From: Fragilaria crotonensis
Taxonomy: Eukaryota; Bacillariophyta; Fragilariophyceae; Fragilariales; Fragilariaceae
Direction of reading: 5' to 3'
Length of the DNA stretch: 64,000 nt
Assembly: GCA_022925895.1 (NCBI GenBank)
Contig: JAKSYS010000047.1
Location: forward strand, 1-64,000
Positions within the stretch are counted from its first letter, which is position 1, and each line of letters opens with the position of its first letter. Below are positions 1 to 10,404 of the stretch, piece after piece. The notes below the pieces were generated by a model, which did no database searches, was not told the origin of the DNA, and saw only the letters and a list, made by a program, of their open reading frames with translations. The position numbers and the translations under genes are program-made.

Positions 1-451
1 TCTGTAGGTGGATGTGGCGGATGGCGATAAAAAATGAATGGTGCTCGAAGTACTGTAGTTTGATGTCGCAAAATGTGTAGATCCTACAGCACTGAATAAA
101 GGACATGAACAGAGATACTCCAGTCCACAACTTTTGTCTCGGTTCCGTGCTGTCCACAGTTCCCATTGAGGACAAGGCAGACAAAAGTGCAAGGGGCGCA
201 GTCCTGCGGGCCGCTAAATTTTGCAGTGATGGATCTGCAAGTTGAAACTGACGACTGATTTGACATTTGTACTCGACTCAGCAATTCTCCGGTTCTGTAC
301 TCTCGTTCTCTCACACTTGTGTGCTCACTGCTCATTACTCGGAGTACTTCAGTATTCATTAGTATTATTAGCGATTGCAGCGTGATAGTCCTAATACGAA
401 CTACTGGTATCACGACAGACAAAAGGACGAAGCACACTTTACGGGAGTAGC
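1..451. other. upstream region of trpAB, no gene seen
   Basis: No convincing gene. The open frames here are shadows without family resemblance. The stretch presumably holds the promoter and 5' leader of the tryptophan synthase gene that starts at 452. No clear TATA box was picked out. Confidence 0.5.
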
Positions 452-2861
452 ATGCAAGGAACGAAGTCTGCTCTATCACTATCTCTCTTCTTCCTATTGA
501 GTTGCTACAATCAGTTTCATTCGACTGCTGCCTTTTCTGTTCACAGTTTCAAGGCTTCTTCATTGACACGACCACAGACACCAGCACTTTTTGTCTCCAC
601 ATCGGACAGCTCAAGTGTATCAGTAGCAGATATGCAACGCGGAATTGGAGGTCGCATCGAAGATGCCTTTGAATCTGCCAAGGAACGTGGTGAAGCCGCG
701 TTTGTCACCTTTGTGACTGCTGGATATCCTCGAAGTGAAGGTGAGAACAAATTGATCGTGCAGGATGCTGCAGTCGGGATTTGGGTTGTCAATCGCATGA
801 AGACAATGAGAAGGGAAAGCGGAGTTTGTCCGACATCATGTTGTATGTACGGCTTCAATCTAAATTGTCCCTGACTCTCACACCCATACTCCTACTTCAG
901 ATACTCCATCGATTCTCCTCGCCATGCAAGAGGGTGGTGCCTCTGTGATTGAGCTTGGAATCCCCTACACTGATCCTCAGGCTGACGGTGCCACCATTCA
1001 GCACACCAACCAAGTGGCAATCAAGGGAGGTACATCCAAGATCTCACAATGTCTCGACATGGTCACTCAGGCTCGCGAGATGGGATTGACCATTCCAGTC
1101 GTGCTCATGGGATACTACAACCCCTTTTTGCAGTATGGTATTGACAAGCTCTGTGAGGACACCAAGGCTGCCGGTGCGGACGGTTTCATCGTGGTCGACC
1201 TTCCGCCGGAAGAAGGAATTGAGCTCAACAAATCGTGCCTCAAATTTGGACTTTCCAACATTCCACTCATTGCCCCCACCAGTTCGGACGAGCGTATTGG
1301 TTATTTGACAGACATTGCCTCCACCTTTTTGTACTGTGTCTCCGTCACGGGAGTGACCGGCGCCCGCGCCGCCTTGCCTGACGATTTGGGAGCCTTCCTC
1401 GATCGGGTCCGAGCCAAGACCAATTTGCCACTTGCCGTGGGATTTGGAATTTCCACACCCGATATGGTCCAGGACGTGGCCAACATTAGTGATGGAGTCG
1501 TTGTTGGATCGGCCATTCTCAAGGCATTGGAAGCCGCCGGAGAGGATGCCACGACCGAAGAACGTGCCGCTGCCGTCAAGAAGATTGTGGCGCACTTGAC
1601 GACTGGGTGCAAGCAGTCCGCTACTGCCACGAATCAAGCCACATCGCTGGGACAAGTTCCAAAGGAAAGTCAGGCCAATGGTGAAAAGTCGCGTTTCGGA
1701 AAGTTCGGCGGACAGTATATTCCAGAGACACTCTCCGGCGCCTTTGCGGAATTTGAAGAAGCATATGATCGACTCAAGGACGATCCTGAATTTCTGGCGG
1801 AACTCGCTGTCTATCGCAAGGACTTTGTCGGAGGCCCCACTCCGTTGCACAAGGCTGAAAGGCTTACTGAAATGGCCGGAGGAGCAACCATTTGGCTGAA
1901 GCGTGAAGACTTGGCCCATACCGGCGCACACAAGATCAATAATGCTGTCGGTCAGGCATTGATGGCGAAGCGCCTTGGGAAGCCCCGTATTATTGCCGAG
2001 ACTGGTGCTGGGCAACACGGAGTTGCCACTGCGACGATCTGCGCCAAGCTCGGTTTGGATTGTACTGTTTACATGGGAGCCGTGGATTGCGAGCGACAAA
2101 AGCTCAATGTCTTCCGTATGAACACTTTGGGTGCCAAGGTGGTTCCTGTTCAGGATGGTCAGAGGACGCTCAAGGATGCCATTAATGAGGCAATGCGTGA
2201 CTGGGTGACCAATGTCCGCGACACTCATTATTTGATTGGTTCGGCTGTTGGTCCTCATCCTTTCCCGACCGTTGTTCGTGATTTCCAATCTGTCATGGGC
2301 CGAGAGATCAAGGAGCAAATGCTTGAAAAGGCTGGCAAGCTTCCCGATGCCGTTGTTGCCTGCGTCGGAGGTGGTTCTAACGCAATTGGAGCTTTCCATC
2401 CGTTCATCAACGATGAATCGGTCGCTCTATACGGAGTTGAAGCTGCTGGACATGGCATTGAAGTCGACGAACAGCACTGTGCTACCCTGACGAAGGGCAC
2501 ACCTGGTGTTTTGCAGGGTGCACTTACGTATATCATTCAACAAGAATCGGGTCAAACCCTCAATACTCATTCAATCTCAGCTGGCTTGGATTACCCTGGT
2601 GTCGGCCCTGAGCACGCGTTTTTGAAGGATTCTGGAAGGGCCACATACGAGGCTGTGACAGACGAACAGGCGTTGGAAGGATTCAAGATGATGTGCCAAT
2701 ACGAAGGCATCATTCCTGCGCTCGAGACGAGTCATGCAATCTACTACGCCATCAACCTGGCGAAGACGCTTGGACCAGGTAAGGATCTCGTCATCAACAT
2801 GAGTGGACGCGGTGACAAGGATATGCCACAAATCGCCAGAATCATGGGCGTTGATGTTTGA
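452..2861 (+). CDS. trpAB: fused tryptophan synthase alpha-beta, plastid-targeted
   Basis: Catalyses the last two steps of tryptophan synthesis: the alpha part splits indole-3-glycerol phosphate and the PLP-dependent beta part joins indole to serine. Two exons, 452-740 and 901-2861, with an intron 741-900 (gtgaga...ctacttcag) that joins in frame and gives 749 residues. Residues 1-30 are a hydrophobic signal peptide ending STAAFS, the diatom plastid-import pattern with Phe just after the cleavage site. The alpha domain spans about residues 65-335; [13 protein letters not shown] carries the catalytic Glu (about 114) and Asp (about 125). A short linker follows, then the beta domain from [12 protein letters not shown] (about 360) to the end, with the PLP lysine in HTGAHKINN (about 441) and the phosphate-binding GGGSNA. 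The alpha-beta fusion is known in diatoms and oomycetes. The 3' end lies 68 bases from the convergent sulfotransferase stop. Confidence 0.95.
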
Positions 2862-2929
2862 GCAGAGTATAAGAGTCACGACTCTAGTACAGCACCTAAT
2901 ATTATATTCAAGAATGTTGCAGCCAACGT

Positions 2930-4174
2930 TTATTGTTTGGCATTGATCTGTTCTTGGACAAATTGATGCTGACGGAGATGCAGTTTCAAGGCGAAGGAAC
3001 ATAATATGTCCTCATACTTGACGTACTCACGGAACTCTTCCATGAATGCTGAATCTTTTTTGAGTTCCTCCAATACGGCAGCCGATGACATTTTGGACTT
3101 GTTTGCCCTATACTTCGATGATGGGGAGCCCATGCCATGCATCTCAAACAATCGTTTGATTTCGTCCTTGGAATCCATAACGTACTGCAGTAGCTCCAAA
3201 GAATCTGACATGCGTTCCACAATGCAAATGATAATGGGATACTCCATCATGTTTCGTAGGGCTTGAGTAGTGCGATCCTGGATCGTTGCCTGTCTCTCGG
3301 AGAGTTCCCTACGTTGTTGTGGAGTAATCAAGTACGTCGCGTACGTATTATGATACTTCCCTTGCTGTCGTTCTGCCGAAACTTGACTCTTGATCACGTC
3401 AACGATTGCTTGTAATGTCAATTTCTTCCTTCGATTGCCGAACTGCACCGCGCTGACATATTTGGTCATGGCATCTCGGAAAAAAGTGAAATACTGCGCT
3501 TCAACTTGCTCTCCGGCAGCATCCCGCCACCCGTGTGCACTTCCTAATGGTTGATGGCCGTACAGCATGTCAATATGATTGTGTTCCAGAAACGATGTCT
3601 TGAGAGTCCCATCACCCAATGGAAGCGGCATATGCTGTTTATCAAAAGCAGATTTTAGCTGACACTTCTTTCGATGATGAACATCAGGACCACCACCACC
3701 ACTACTGTACCATGTTGTTCGATTGTCAAGTGAATCACTGGTCAAACCAGAACAGCTAACCACCATGACGCCTGAAGCATTGCAGACAAGCCCATACTCG
3801 GACAATAATCCTCGCATGGAAGATCCTGCCGTTTTGTAAATGTGATTAAAGATTAGCTTTTTGGGTCGAACCTCGTCCGAACAGGCCCACATTGGGTCCA
3901 GTGCTCCGTAGTCTGGATCCAGTGTTGGGAAATCAATGTCATTCAGCGCAGCAGGTGGAGTGATGTGTTGCTGCCGAGAGGAAGAATCGATGAATGAGGA
4001 CTCCAGTAAGGTGTTGAAGTTTCCAATGTCACGATCTGCGCCACTCTTGAGCGATAACCCAGCACTTGGTGGATGCGACAATGCTGGCAATCGATAATTG
4101 ACAAAGGTGAAGGTGATTATCACAATCAACGATAATCGAGTCAGCAATGTTACATTTGCCATTGAAGCCGTCAT
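2930..4174 (-). CDS. Golgi-type sulfotransferase-like protein, copy 1
   Basis: 414 residues in one exon. Residues about 9-27 form one hydrophobic segment close to the N-terminus, giving a type II membrane protein. At about 106-119 KKLIFNHIYKTAGSS matches the 5'-phosphosulfate loop of PAPS-dependent sulfotransferases, and near residue 230 YFTFFRDAMTKYVSAVQF matches the 3'-phosphate element (RD...S). Family knowledge therefore suggests transfer of sulfate from PAPS to a glycan or protein in the Golgi; the acceptor cannot be told. The gene is convergent with trpAB. A close paralog with the same arrangement lies at 10405-11658, so both belong to one duplicated block. Confidence 0.75.
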   Translation of the reverse strand: MTASMANVTLLTRLSLIVIITFTFVNYRLPALSHPPSAGLSLKSGADRDIGNFNTLLESSFIDSSSRQQHITPPAALNDIDFPTLDPDYGALDPMWACSDEVRPKKLIFNHIYKTAGSSMRGLLSEYGLVCNASGVMVVSCSGLTSDSLDNRTTWYSSGGGGPDVHHRKKCQLKSAFDKQHMPLPLGDGTLKTSFLEHNHIDMLYGHQPLGSAHGWRDAAGEQVEAQYFTFFRDAMTKYVSAVQFGNRRKKLTLQAIVDVIKSQVSAERQQGKYHNTYATYLITPQQRRELSERQATIQDRTTQALRNMMEYPIIICIVERMSDSLELLQYVMDSKDEIKRLFEMHGMGSPSSKYRANKSKMSSAAVLEELKKDSAFMEEFREYVKYEDILCSFALKLHLRQHQFVQEQINAKQ

Positions 4175-5100
4175 TGTTGCAGAGCGCTACACAGCGAGGA
4201 GAGTGGCAGAAAGCTCGTAATTAAAAAAGGTTGTGGTGACAAGGGCATCTAAACTCGGAAGGGTCGATTTCGATTTGAATGGATCGCGGATAGAGGCGTA
4301 TACTGCAGGCGGCATGTCGCGTATCGCATATGGCATATCGCATATTGTACAGTGAATAGATGGCATATATCATAGTATATGTGTATTCATTGGTGGCTCT
4401 TTTAGGTGGCCGCCTTCAAAAATGGGCCATAGGCGCCTAAATTCGAATTCGACAAATAAATAGATATATACGTCTACGTGCTGATTATATGTAAAAATGT
4501 ACAGTAGACAGTACTACGATAACCAGTACATAGTGGGTACCGATTACCAATACCTCACCGATATGTCAACTATACCTGGTATTACTGTTGTGATTTCTAA
4601 CCCCAATTTAGCGGGATACCCCGCTTCCGCCAGGAGCTCCAACAGTAAACTACCGGTAGGAGGCTACTCGTCTCTCTCGTGGTCGTAGCTCGCAACGGGG
4701 CTGCGATCCACTTTGTAGACTAAGCTGGGTTGCTCTCGGAGGAAACCCAAAGAATGACTGTTGTTCTGGTTGCTGTTCAAGGCGTCGATGTTCGTAGGAG
4801 TAAGCGGTACTCGGTACGTGGGAACTCCGTCTGGCTGCCGCTCCGTCTGCTCTCCCGGCACCACTACTGGCACATAGGCACCACTGTACCGTACCCCTAA
4901 CCTCTAACCCCTGTGCTAAATCAAGTCTGACAACGCGCCTAAACTAACCTTTCTTAGGCGGTGGTAGGCGCGCCGACCACATCGCCTAAATTGCCCTCTC
5001 CTGCCATGTACTCGAGTAGACTCTAGCAAGCTAGTATTGCTTATTTCAATATACTTTGATGTGGAAATTACAAAATCATTCATAAGTTTTCCCTTTTTCA
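4175..5100. other. spacer with short inverted words, no gene
   Basis: No supported gene. It holds the upstream region of sulfotransferase copy 1, several GTAC-containing words near 4500-4560, and related words such as ggcgcctaaa (about 4431) and gcgcctaaa (about 4936) that pair with nearby tttaggtgg or ttaggcgg. These may be small foldback relics. Confidence 0.4.
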
Positions 5101-5319
5101 AAATCGTACAATGACTTACAGTTGACTTACAATGTCACTTGTTGCTTTTAGGAATAACATCATCCATTTCAATAATGTTGCCTTTGAAATCACAGAACTA
5201 CGCAACATTTTGTGCAATACTACAATGTCATGCATTATGTTTGCACTTCAGCATTATATCATCCAATGTCAAATTTCAGCACCTGCCATCTTTGTCTTCA
5301 GCGGCACTTGCTGTCGTAC

Positions 5320-5640
5320 TTGATGGTGTACAAAGCACCAACATAAAAGCAAAGCGTTGCATTGCCATGAAGTAATTCACTATCATTGCACAAGTTTTGT
5401 TGTTGTCAAAGCTGCAGGATTTCATTGTTAATGTTATGTACATTGTTGGGATTGACAGCGGTCATATCTTCAGCAAGAAGGCCTGTTTCGATCCTCCATG
5501 GCTCATCATAGGTAGCATCATTGGGTGCTGCGTCATGATTTCTTGAAAAGCATGTAAGATTCCAGTGCTGCACGTACATTGTCGTACTACACAGTACACA
5601 GAACATGTCTGTCGTGATTATCATGAAACAGACTCAAAGC
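5320..5640. repeat. left terminal inverted repeat of the MULE
   Basis: Pairs with about 9720-10040 in opposite orientation. Shared blocks run from gtgtacaaagcaccaac (about 5327) through gcattgccatgaagtaattc (5358) to tccagtgctgcacgta (about 5560). The arms differ by many substitutions and by a small tandem expansion in the right arm, so the insertion is old. Confidence 0.75.
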
Positions 5641-6204
5641 AAGAAGTCGTCATTGAGACCTCGTCATCAACAATGAGCAAATTCACCAATGAGGACAACG
5701 CCAACATCCTTGCTTAAGGGCGAGGAACATGTCCCTCACAATGGTGTTGATGATGAAGATGACGATGACATGGATGACATATTTGTCGATGAGGACAGCA
5801 GATTCAGCTTCTCTGTCCCAAGCCCTTCTTCCCAACTGCGATGAGAACCCTTTTGAGCACATGTGCACAAGGGACCACACCGGCAGAGTTGTGATTGTGG
5901 TATGTAGCTTGAAGGTACCTAAGGAACCGGTTCAGATAGCAGAAATAAGGTTCATGGTGATGTGGTTTGTTGTGAGGGCCAAATCAAAATGAAAGCAGAA
6001 GGCCACAAAGCTAGTACTGGCTGACCTTCATGCTACTGATTTAGACAATGAGAAGAAGAAGGTGACACACAACTACAACCACCGACTAGTTCATTGAACA
6101 TTGTTGTCGGCATTTAGCAGCATTGCATTTCTACATAGTGTCCTTACATTACTTACTATTTAGGGCACAGCAGACAACGACTCATTATTGCCACCTGTTG
6201 TACT

Positions 6205-8679
6205 TCATTCATCCTTTGTTCCATTGACATCCTCCTCATTTTCTTGATGGAAGGGCAGTAATTCATCTTCAAAAGCAATGGTATCAGATTGTTCGATACG
6301 TATCGGCTTGTTGTCTTTTTTTGCAGAACAAGTTCTCTTTGTTGTTTCCTGCTTGACCACAGTTTGCGTGAACATGAATTGGCAAATCCTCAGACGCTGC
6401 ATGCATACCCACTTCGTTGCCTTCTGCGTTTTGCTCTTGGCCAACCGGAAGAGCATTCGCTTCCAAGGGGCGTTTTAGTTTCACCCCCGTTGTACTATGC
6501 GATTGTATCGTCTATGCTTACCGGCTAGATGTTTTTGTGAATGTCGTTTGAAAACTCCCAAAGGTGTCGTATTCATTGATGAGGTTGGCAAGAATGTAAT
6601 TCTTGCCTGCGGACTTGGACTCATGATACACTGCACACGCATGTCGGCAAGGCAATAACGTGTCCTGCAAGACATCACACATGCACCGCATGAGCGCAGG
6701 TTTGATGATATGAGGGCTGCTGTGTTGTGAAGGAAGTCTGTCCTTTTGTTGCGACTGACTTTTTCGTTTCCTTTCATCTTCATCTTGCTCATCATCAACC
6801 CCACCATCGTTATCGCACGTGCTCGTTGTGTGAACACCACCGCTACCATCCTCCAACTCCATGATGGATATTGAAGCTGTCACTTCCCACCAAGCGTTCA
6901 TGAGGATAAGTCCAGTACTAGGTAGGATTAGAAAAGCATCATTCTGTTCATACTTTTTCCGTCATGCACACGTTTCTTATCATTACATCAATGATCTTTC
7001 CAAGTGCATGCATCCACGGCTAGTAATCTTGTGCAGCATTCTTTAACATACTGTGTACTGACTCAGCAGTATTTGATGTGACAATACCAAACCGAGGGGG
7101 AAATACTCATTTGCAGCATTCCTTTTCAAATTAGACCACAGTATTTTCTTTCTTTTATGAATTGAATGTATGATGCCGCGCTTGTCTTCCGTATCTGCTC
7201 AAAAAGCATGTCATAATGATGTACTTGGGTACAGAGTACATTTTGTCGTCGCCATTATGTCTTTTCCACACTGCCTTCCAAATTTGTAGTGACACTTGCT
7301 TTGATTTGCTTTGAACAACTCATTTCAATGTTATCTGGGAACACTCCTTTTAGGGCGGATATAAGGCCCTTGTCCCAATCCAAAATGAATGGAAATTGAC
7401 TCCGGGGATGCATATCCACATCTTCCTCTTGATTGACTGCTTGAAAGCCTTGTTTGCATATGATTGGGCATGCTTTTTTAATAGCCTGAGCATTATTGTC
7501 CACATCTTCCAATCCTTGTTGCTTCGTCCCACTAAAAACCATGAAGCCGATTGGATTTATGATGAATGTCATTGCCATCTGACAAAACCGACACAATGTC
7601 AAGCATGATGCCCTTATACTTGCTCCTAAGGTGAGCAGCATCAAGGGAGATCACCGGGTACACTGTCGCCAGTACATTACTTGCAATTGCAGCAAAGAAA
7701 TGAAGATCAATGATGTTGCAATTAGTGCCTTTGTATCACCAACAAGGGTTGAAGGATTGCACTTCTTCATTTAGTCCAAGTAAGGAATTATCAGCTTGAA
7801 GTTCATCAGGCCTGCCTTCCTTTACCAAGCACATTGTCATTGATTGCACGCCAACAAAGCAACCAGCATGGTGTACAGAAGATCATCCTTGTTGCGCTCC
7901 TTGGTGCTTGCCCTTTATGATGTCCTACGGTACTGGAAGTCCCTCTTTCATGTGCAGTACTCTCGTCACCACTTCTTGAAATTTCTGCCTGCCATCCACA
8001 GCACATTTTGGATGAATCACTCTGCTGTGCTTCGGATTCATTCGTGAAAGAACAAATTTGCCATCAGAGCGTCATCAGGAGAATCGTACCAGGAAAGGAC
8101 ACACAATGTGAGAAGAACAGTGATAGCTATACACAAAATTTAGCAACAAAAGGTTGCTGGATTCGTGGCCGATTCCACTTTATAGTTTCGTATTTTTCAT
8201 TGATAGGAAACGCATCAGCCAAATCCTTGACACAGCAGTCAATTTTTGCGTCGTGCATGATATGGTACAATGTCCTTTCCACTGTCATCTGCTTATTGTT
8301 GCTAGCATCACCATACTTCATAGACCCACCAGCATCATCACCTTCCTTCATTGATGCTGAAGTTGATATCTTCTTATTTCGTATTGCCTTGCCTTCTGCA
8401 TAATTTCATGATGCTCTCGTTTCGTTCCCGCACCATGCACAGCTTGCTTTTGGTTTGTAGTGGCCATATGAATCTTGACCTTAACGTTTCCCGACGAGAT
8501 GACTTCCTGCCCACACAGTGCGATGGCCGTCGACCTTCATAATTCATTACTACCTTCCTCATCCGACAAGAAGATTGGATTGATGGACCCAGTACTGCGA
8601 CGGTGAGAGGCTGTTGGTTTTGAAGTGCCATGACCTCCACACCCATAGCATCTACAATGCAATGGCCACCACAAAGCAA
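6205..8679 (-). pseudogene. MULE transposase remnant
   Basis: Broken transposase of a Mutator-like element, read from about 8679 down to 6205. At about 7389-7330 the frame shows ILDWDKGLISALKGVFPDN, which fits the MULE core pattern (D..kGL..A....fP) just before the usual C/H positions. At about 6685-6610 CMCDVLQDTLLPCRHACAVY fits the SWIM zinc finger C-x-C...PC-x-H of MULE transposases. The pieces lie in different frames with stops between, so no functional enzyme is made. An acidic, lysine-rich tail follows the SWIM region. Confidence 0.65.
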
Positions 8680-8743
8680 GGGTAAGTGGACTCGGAAGAC
8701 TACTTGAAGAATATAACAACGTCATTGCAAGCTGTTCCTAGCT

Positions 8744-9263
8744 TTACTTCGTAACAGGAGTTTGCGAAAACAATTTTGATGTCAACAGAATGTGTTCTTC
8801 CGCAAGATGCAAAATGGTTGTGACTGCAAAGATTCCACAATTGTGCCCATTTTCCTGTGATGAACTGTCCTTGTACTGCACTTGCCTACTACGCATCTCA
8901 GTATCTGACTGTCGTAAACACAGGCACTTCTTTTCGTGCAGAATGTAGTTGTTGAAAAACAAATTGACCATCTTCACCATCACCGCGGCAATTCTAGCAT
9001 GATGGATGCGGTTCTTTGCATGTACAAGAGAGTCGTAGAATGACATGTCAACTAAAAATTTGTGATGATGCACTGAGAAGGAAAAGCTTGCAACAAAGAA
9101 GTGCTGACGTGGCTTCAGTAGTGACATCAGCATTGGAATGATAAGTCTTTGGGAGATTGGGAGTAGCCTTTTCATCAAGGATACAGGCAAACAGCCATAT
9201 TGCAGTGCTTGGTGAGAACATATTGATGATACTTCCACTCTGATTGAGTGGCAACTTCATCAC
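8744..9263 (-). pseudogene. Ulp1/SENP-like cysteine protease remnant inside the MULE
   Basis: The frame 9238-8744 shows the C48 peptidase layout: RQHFFVASFSF with a candidate catalytic His (about 9109), FYDSL with the Asp (about 9034) and SSQENGHNCGIFAVTTIL with the Gln and Cys (about 8842). Ulp1-family enzymes cleave SUMO-like modifiers; in plant MULEs such genes are captured and carried along. Related sequence continues upstream in other frames, so this copy is broken. It lies 5' of the transposase remnant on the same strand. The spacing and catalytic residues support the family; the function within the element is unknown. Confidence 0.6.
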
Positions 9264-9719
9264 AACTCAGCAAGGGAGTTGTGTTGCAAGGCATCATCCA
9301 GGCCTCACAACCAACAAGGCTCCCAATCATTGGCAGAAATATTCCTTCAGATGCATAATCCTGTGGTAATGCCATTGACTGCAAAATGCAGTCAAGAACA
9401 GTTGTACCCAAAACTCCTCTTCCCTAAGACATGCACACTCAGCCACAGTAGCTATCAGTCTCATGGCTGTGTAATGAGGATCACCCAGGCAACAGGTGCA
9501 ACGATTACACTGAGGTGATGTCTGAGTAGACATTGTCAGGAAACCAGACGGTACTAGAAGGAGAAAGAAGGAGTGCCTTCTCTGACAGTGCAGGGGAAAA
9601 TCAATGCTGAGAAGGGTGAGTGCAGTGATGTCAATGTTGTGATCTTCTTGCATGAAAGATACGGATCTGCATGGATTGTAAGACAATATGCATGCAGCAC
9701 TGGAATGGCATGGGCCTTG

Positions 9720-10040
9720 TTTCTTATAAGCAAATCATGACAGACATGTATTGTGATACGCGCAGCACTGGAATCATGCATGCTGGTTTTTCAACAAAAG
9801 CAAAATCACAACGCACCCAATGATGTTACCAATGATGTTACCAATGATGTTACCAATGATGTTACCAATGATGAGGCATTGAGGATCCAAACAACCTCTG
9901 TCAAAAGCGATGAGATACATAACATTCTTGCCAATGACATCCTGCTGCAGCATTGACAACAACAAAACTACCATGATTATGAATTACTTCATGGCAATGC
10001 AATGCCTCATGTTCATGTTGGTGCTATGTACATCAGCAAG
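9720..10040. repeat. right terminal inverted repeat of the MULE, truncated
   Basis: Inverted counterpart of the left repeat. Homology runs outward to about 10040 (gtgctatgtacatcagcaagg) and then stops abruptly at the start of the duplicated trpB segment, although the left arm may continue outward by roughly 200 bases. Confidence 0.7.
9819..9876 (+). repeat. 12-bp minisatellite in the right MULE arm
   Basis: Four consecutive copies of aatgatgttacc followed by a partial copy. The left arm has a single related unit (ggtagcatcattggg, about 5511), so the array expanded after insertion. Confidence 0.85.
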
Positions 10041-10337
10041 GAGTACTCAATCTCGGCTGGCTTGGATTACCCTGGTGTCGGCCCTGAGCACGCGTTCTTG
10101 AAGGATTCCGGAAGAGCCACATACGAGGCTGTGACAGACGAACAGGCGTTGGAAGGATTCAAAATGATGTGCCGATACGAAGGTATTATTCCTGCCCTCG
10201 AGACGAGTCATGCAATCTACTACGCCATCAACCTGGCGAAGACGCTTGGACCAGGTAAGGATCTCGTCATCAACATGAGTGGACGCGGTGACAAGGATAT
10301 GCCACAAATCGCCAGAATCATGGGTGTTGATGTTTGA
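10041..10337 (+). pseudogene. duplicated 3' fragment of trpB
   Basis: Encodes the last ~95 residues of the tryptophan synthase beta domain, from [16 protein letters not shown] to the terminal MGVDV and stop, matching 2575-2861. By eye about ten substitutions separate the two copies over 290 bases and only one changes an amino acid (Gln to Arg in MCQYEG). It lacks the PLP lysine and everything upstream, and it begins where the transposon inverted repeat is cut. It cannot be an active enzyme. The 3' flank and the 68-base gap to the next gene are also duplicated. Confidence 0.9.
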
Positions 10338-10404
10338 GCAGAAAATGAGTCACGACTCTGAAGTACAGCACCTACCATTTTATTCAATAATGTTGCAGCC
10401 AACT

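Larger units (their letters stand above)
5100..10040 (-). mobile_element. decayed Mutator-like DNA transposon (MULE) with ULP1-like gene
   Basis: The element is recognised by long, diverged terminal inverted repeats and by two coding remnants on the minus strand. The left repeat (about 5320-5640) and the reverse complement of the right one (about 9720-10040) share words such as gcattgccatgaagtaattc, gttttgttgttgtcaa and tccagtgctgc. From right to left the interior carries a Ulp1/C48 protease-like remnant and then a MULE transposase remnant with a DDE-like core and a SWIM zinc finger. Protease-bearing MULEs are known in plants (Kaonashi type). Several frame breaks show it is dead. The right repeat is cut short where the trpB fragment begins, while the left one may run further out to about 5100, so the true left end and target-site duplication were not determined. 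Confidence 0.7.

Noticed and set aside
1044-2399. 451-codon open frame antisense to trpAB
   Set aside because: It lies entirely within a conserved coding exon on the other strand and shows no family resemblance, so it is a shadow of codon bias.
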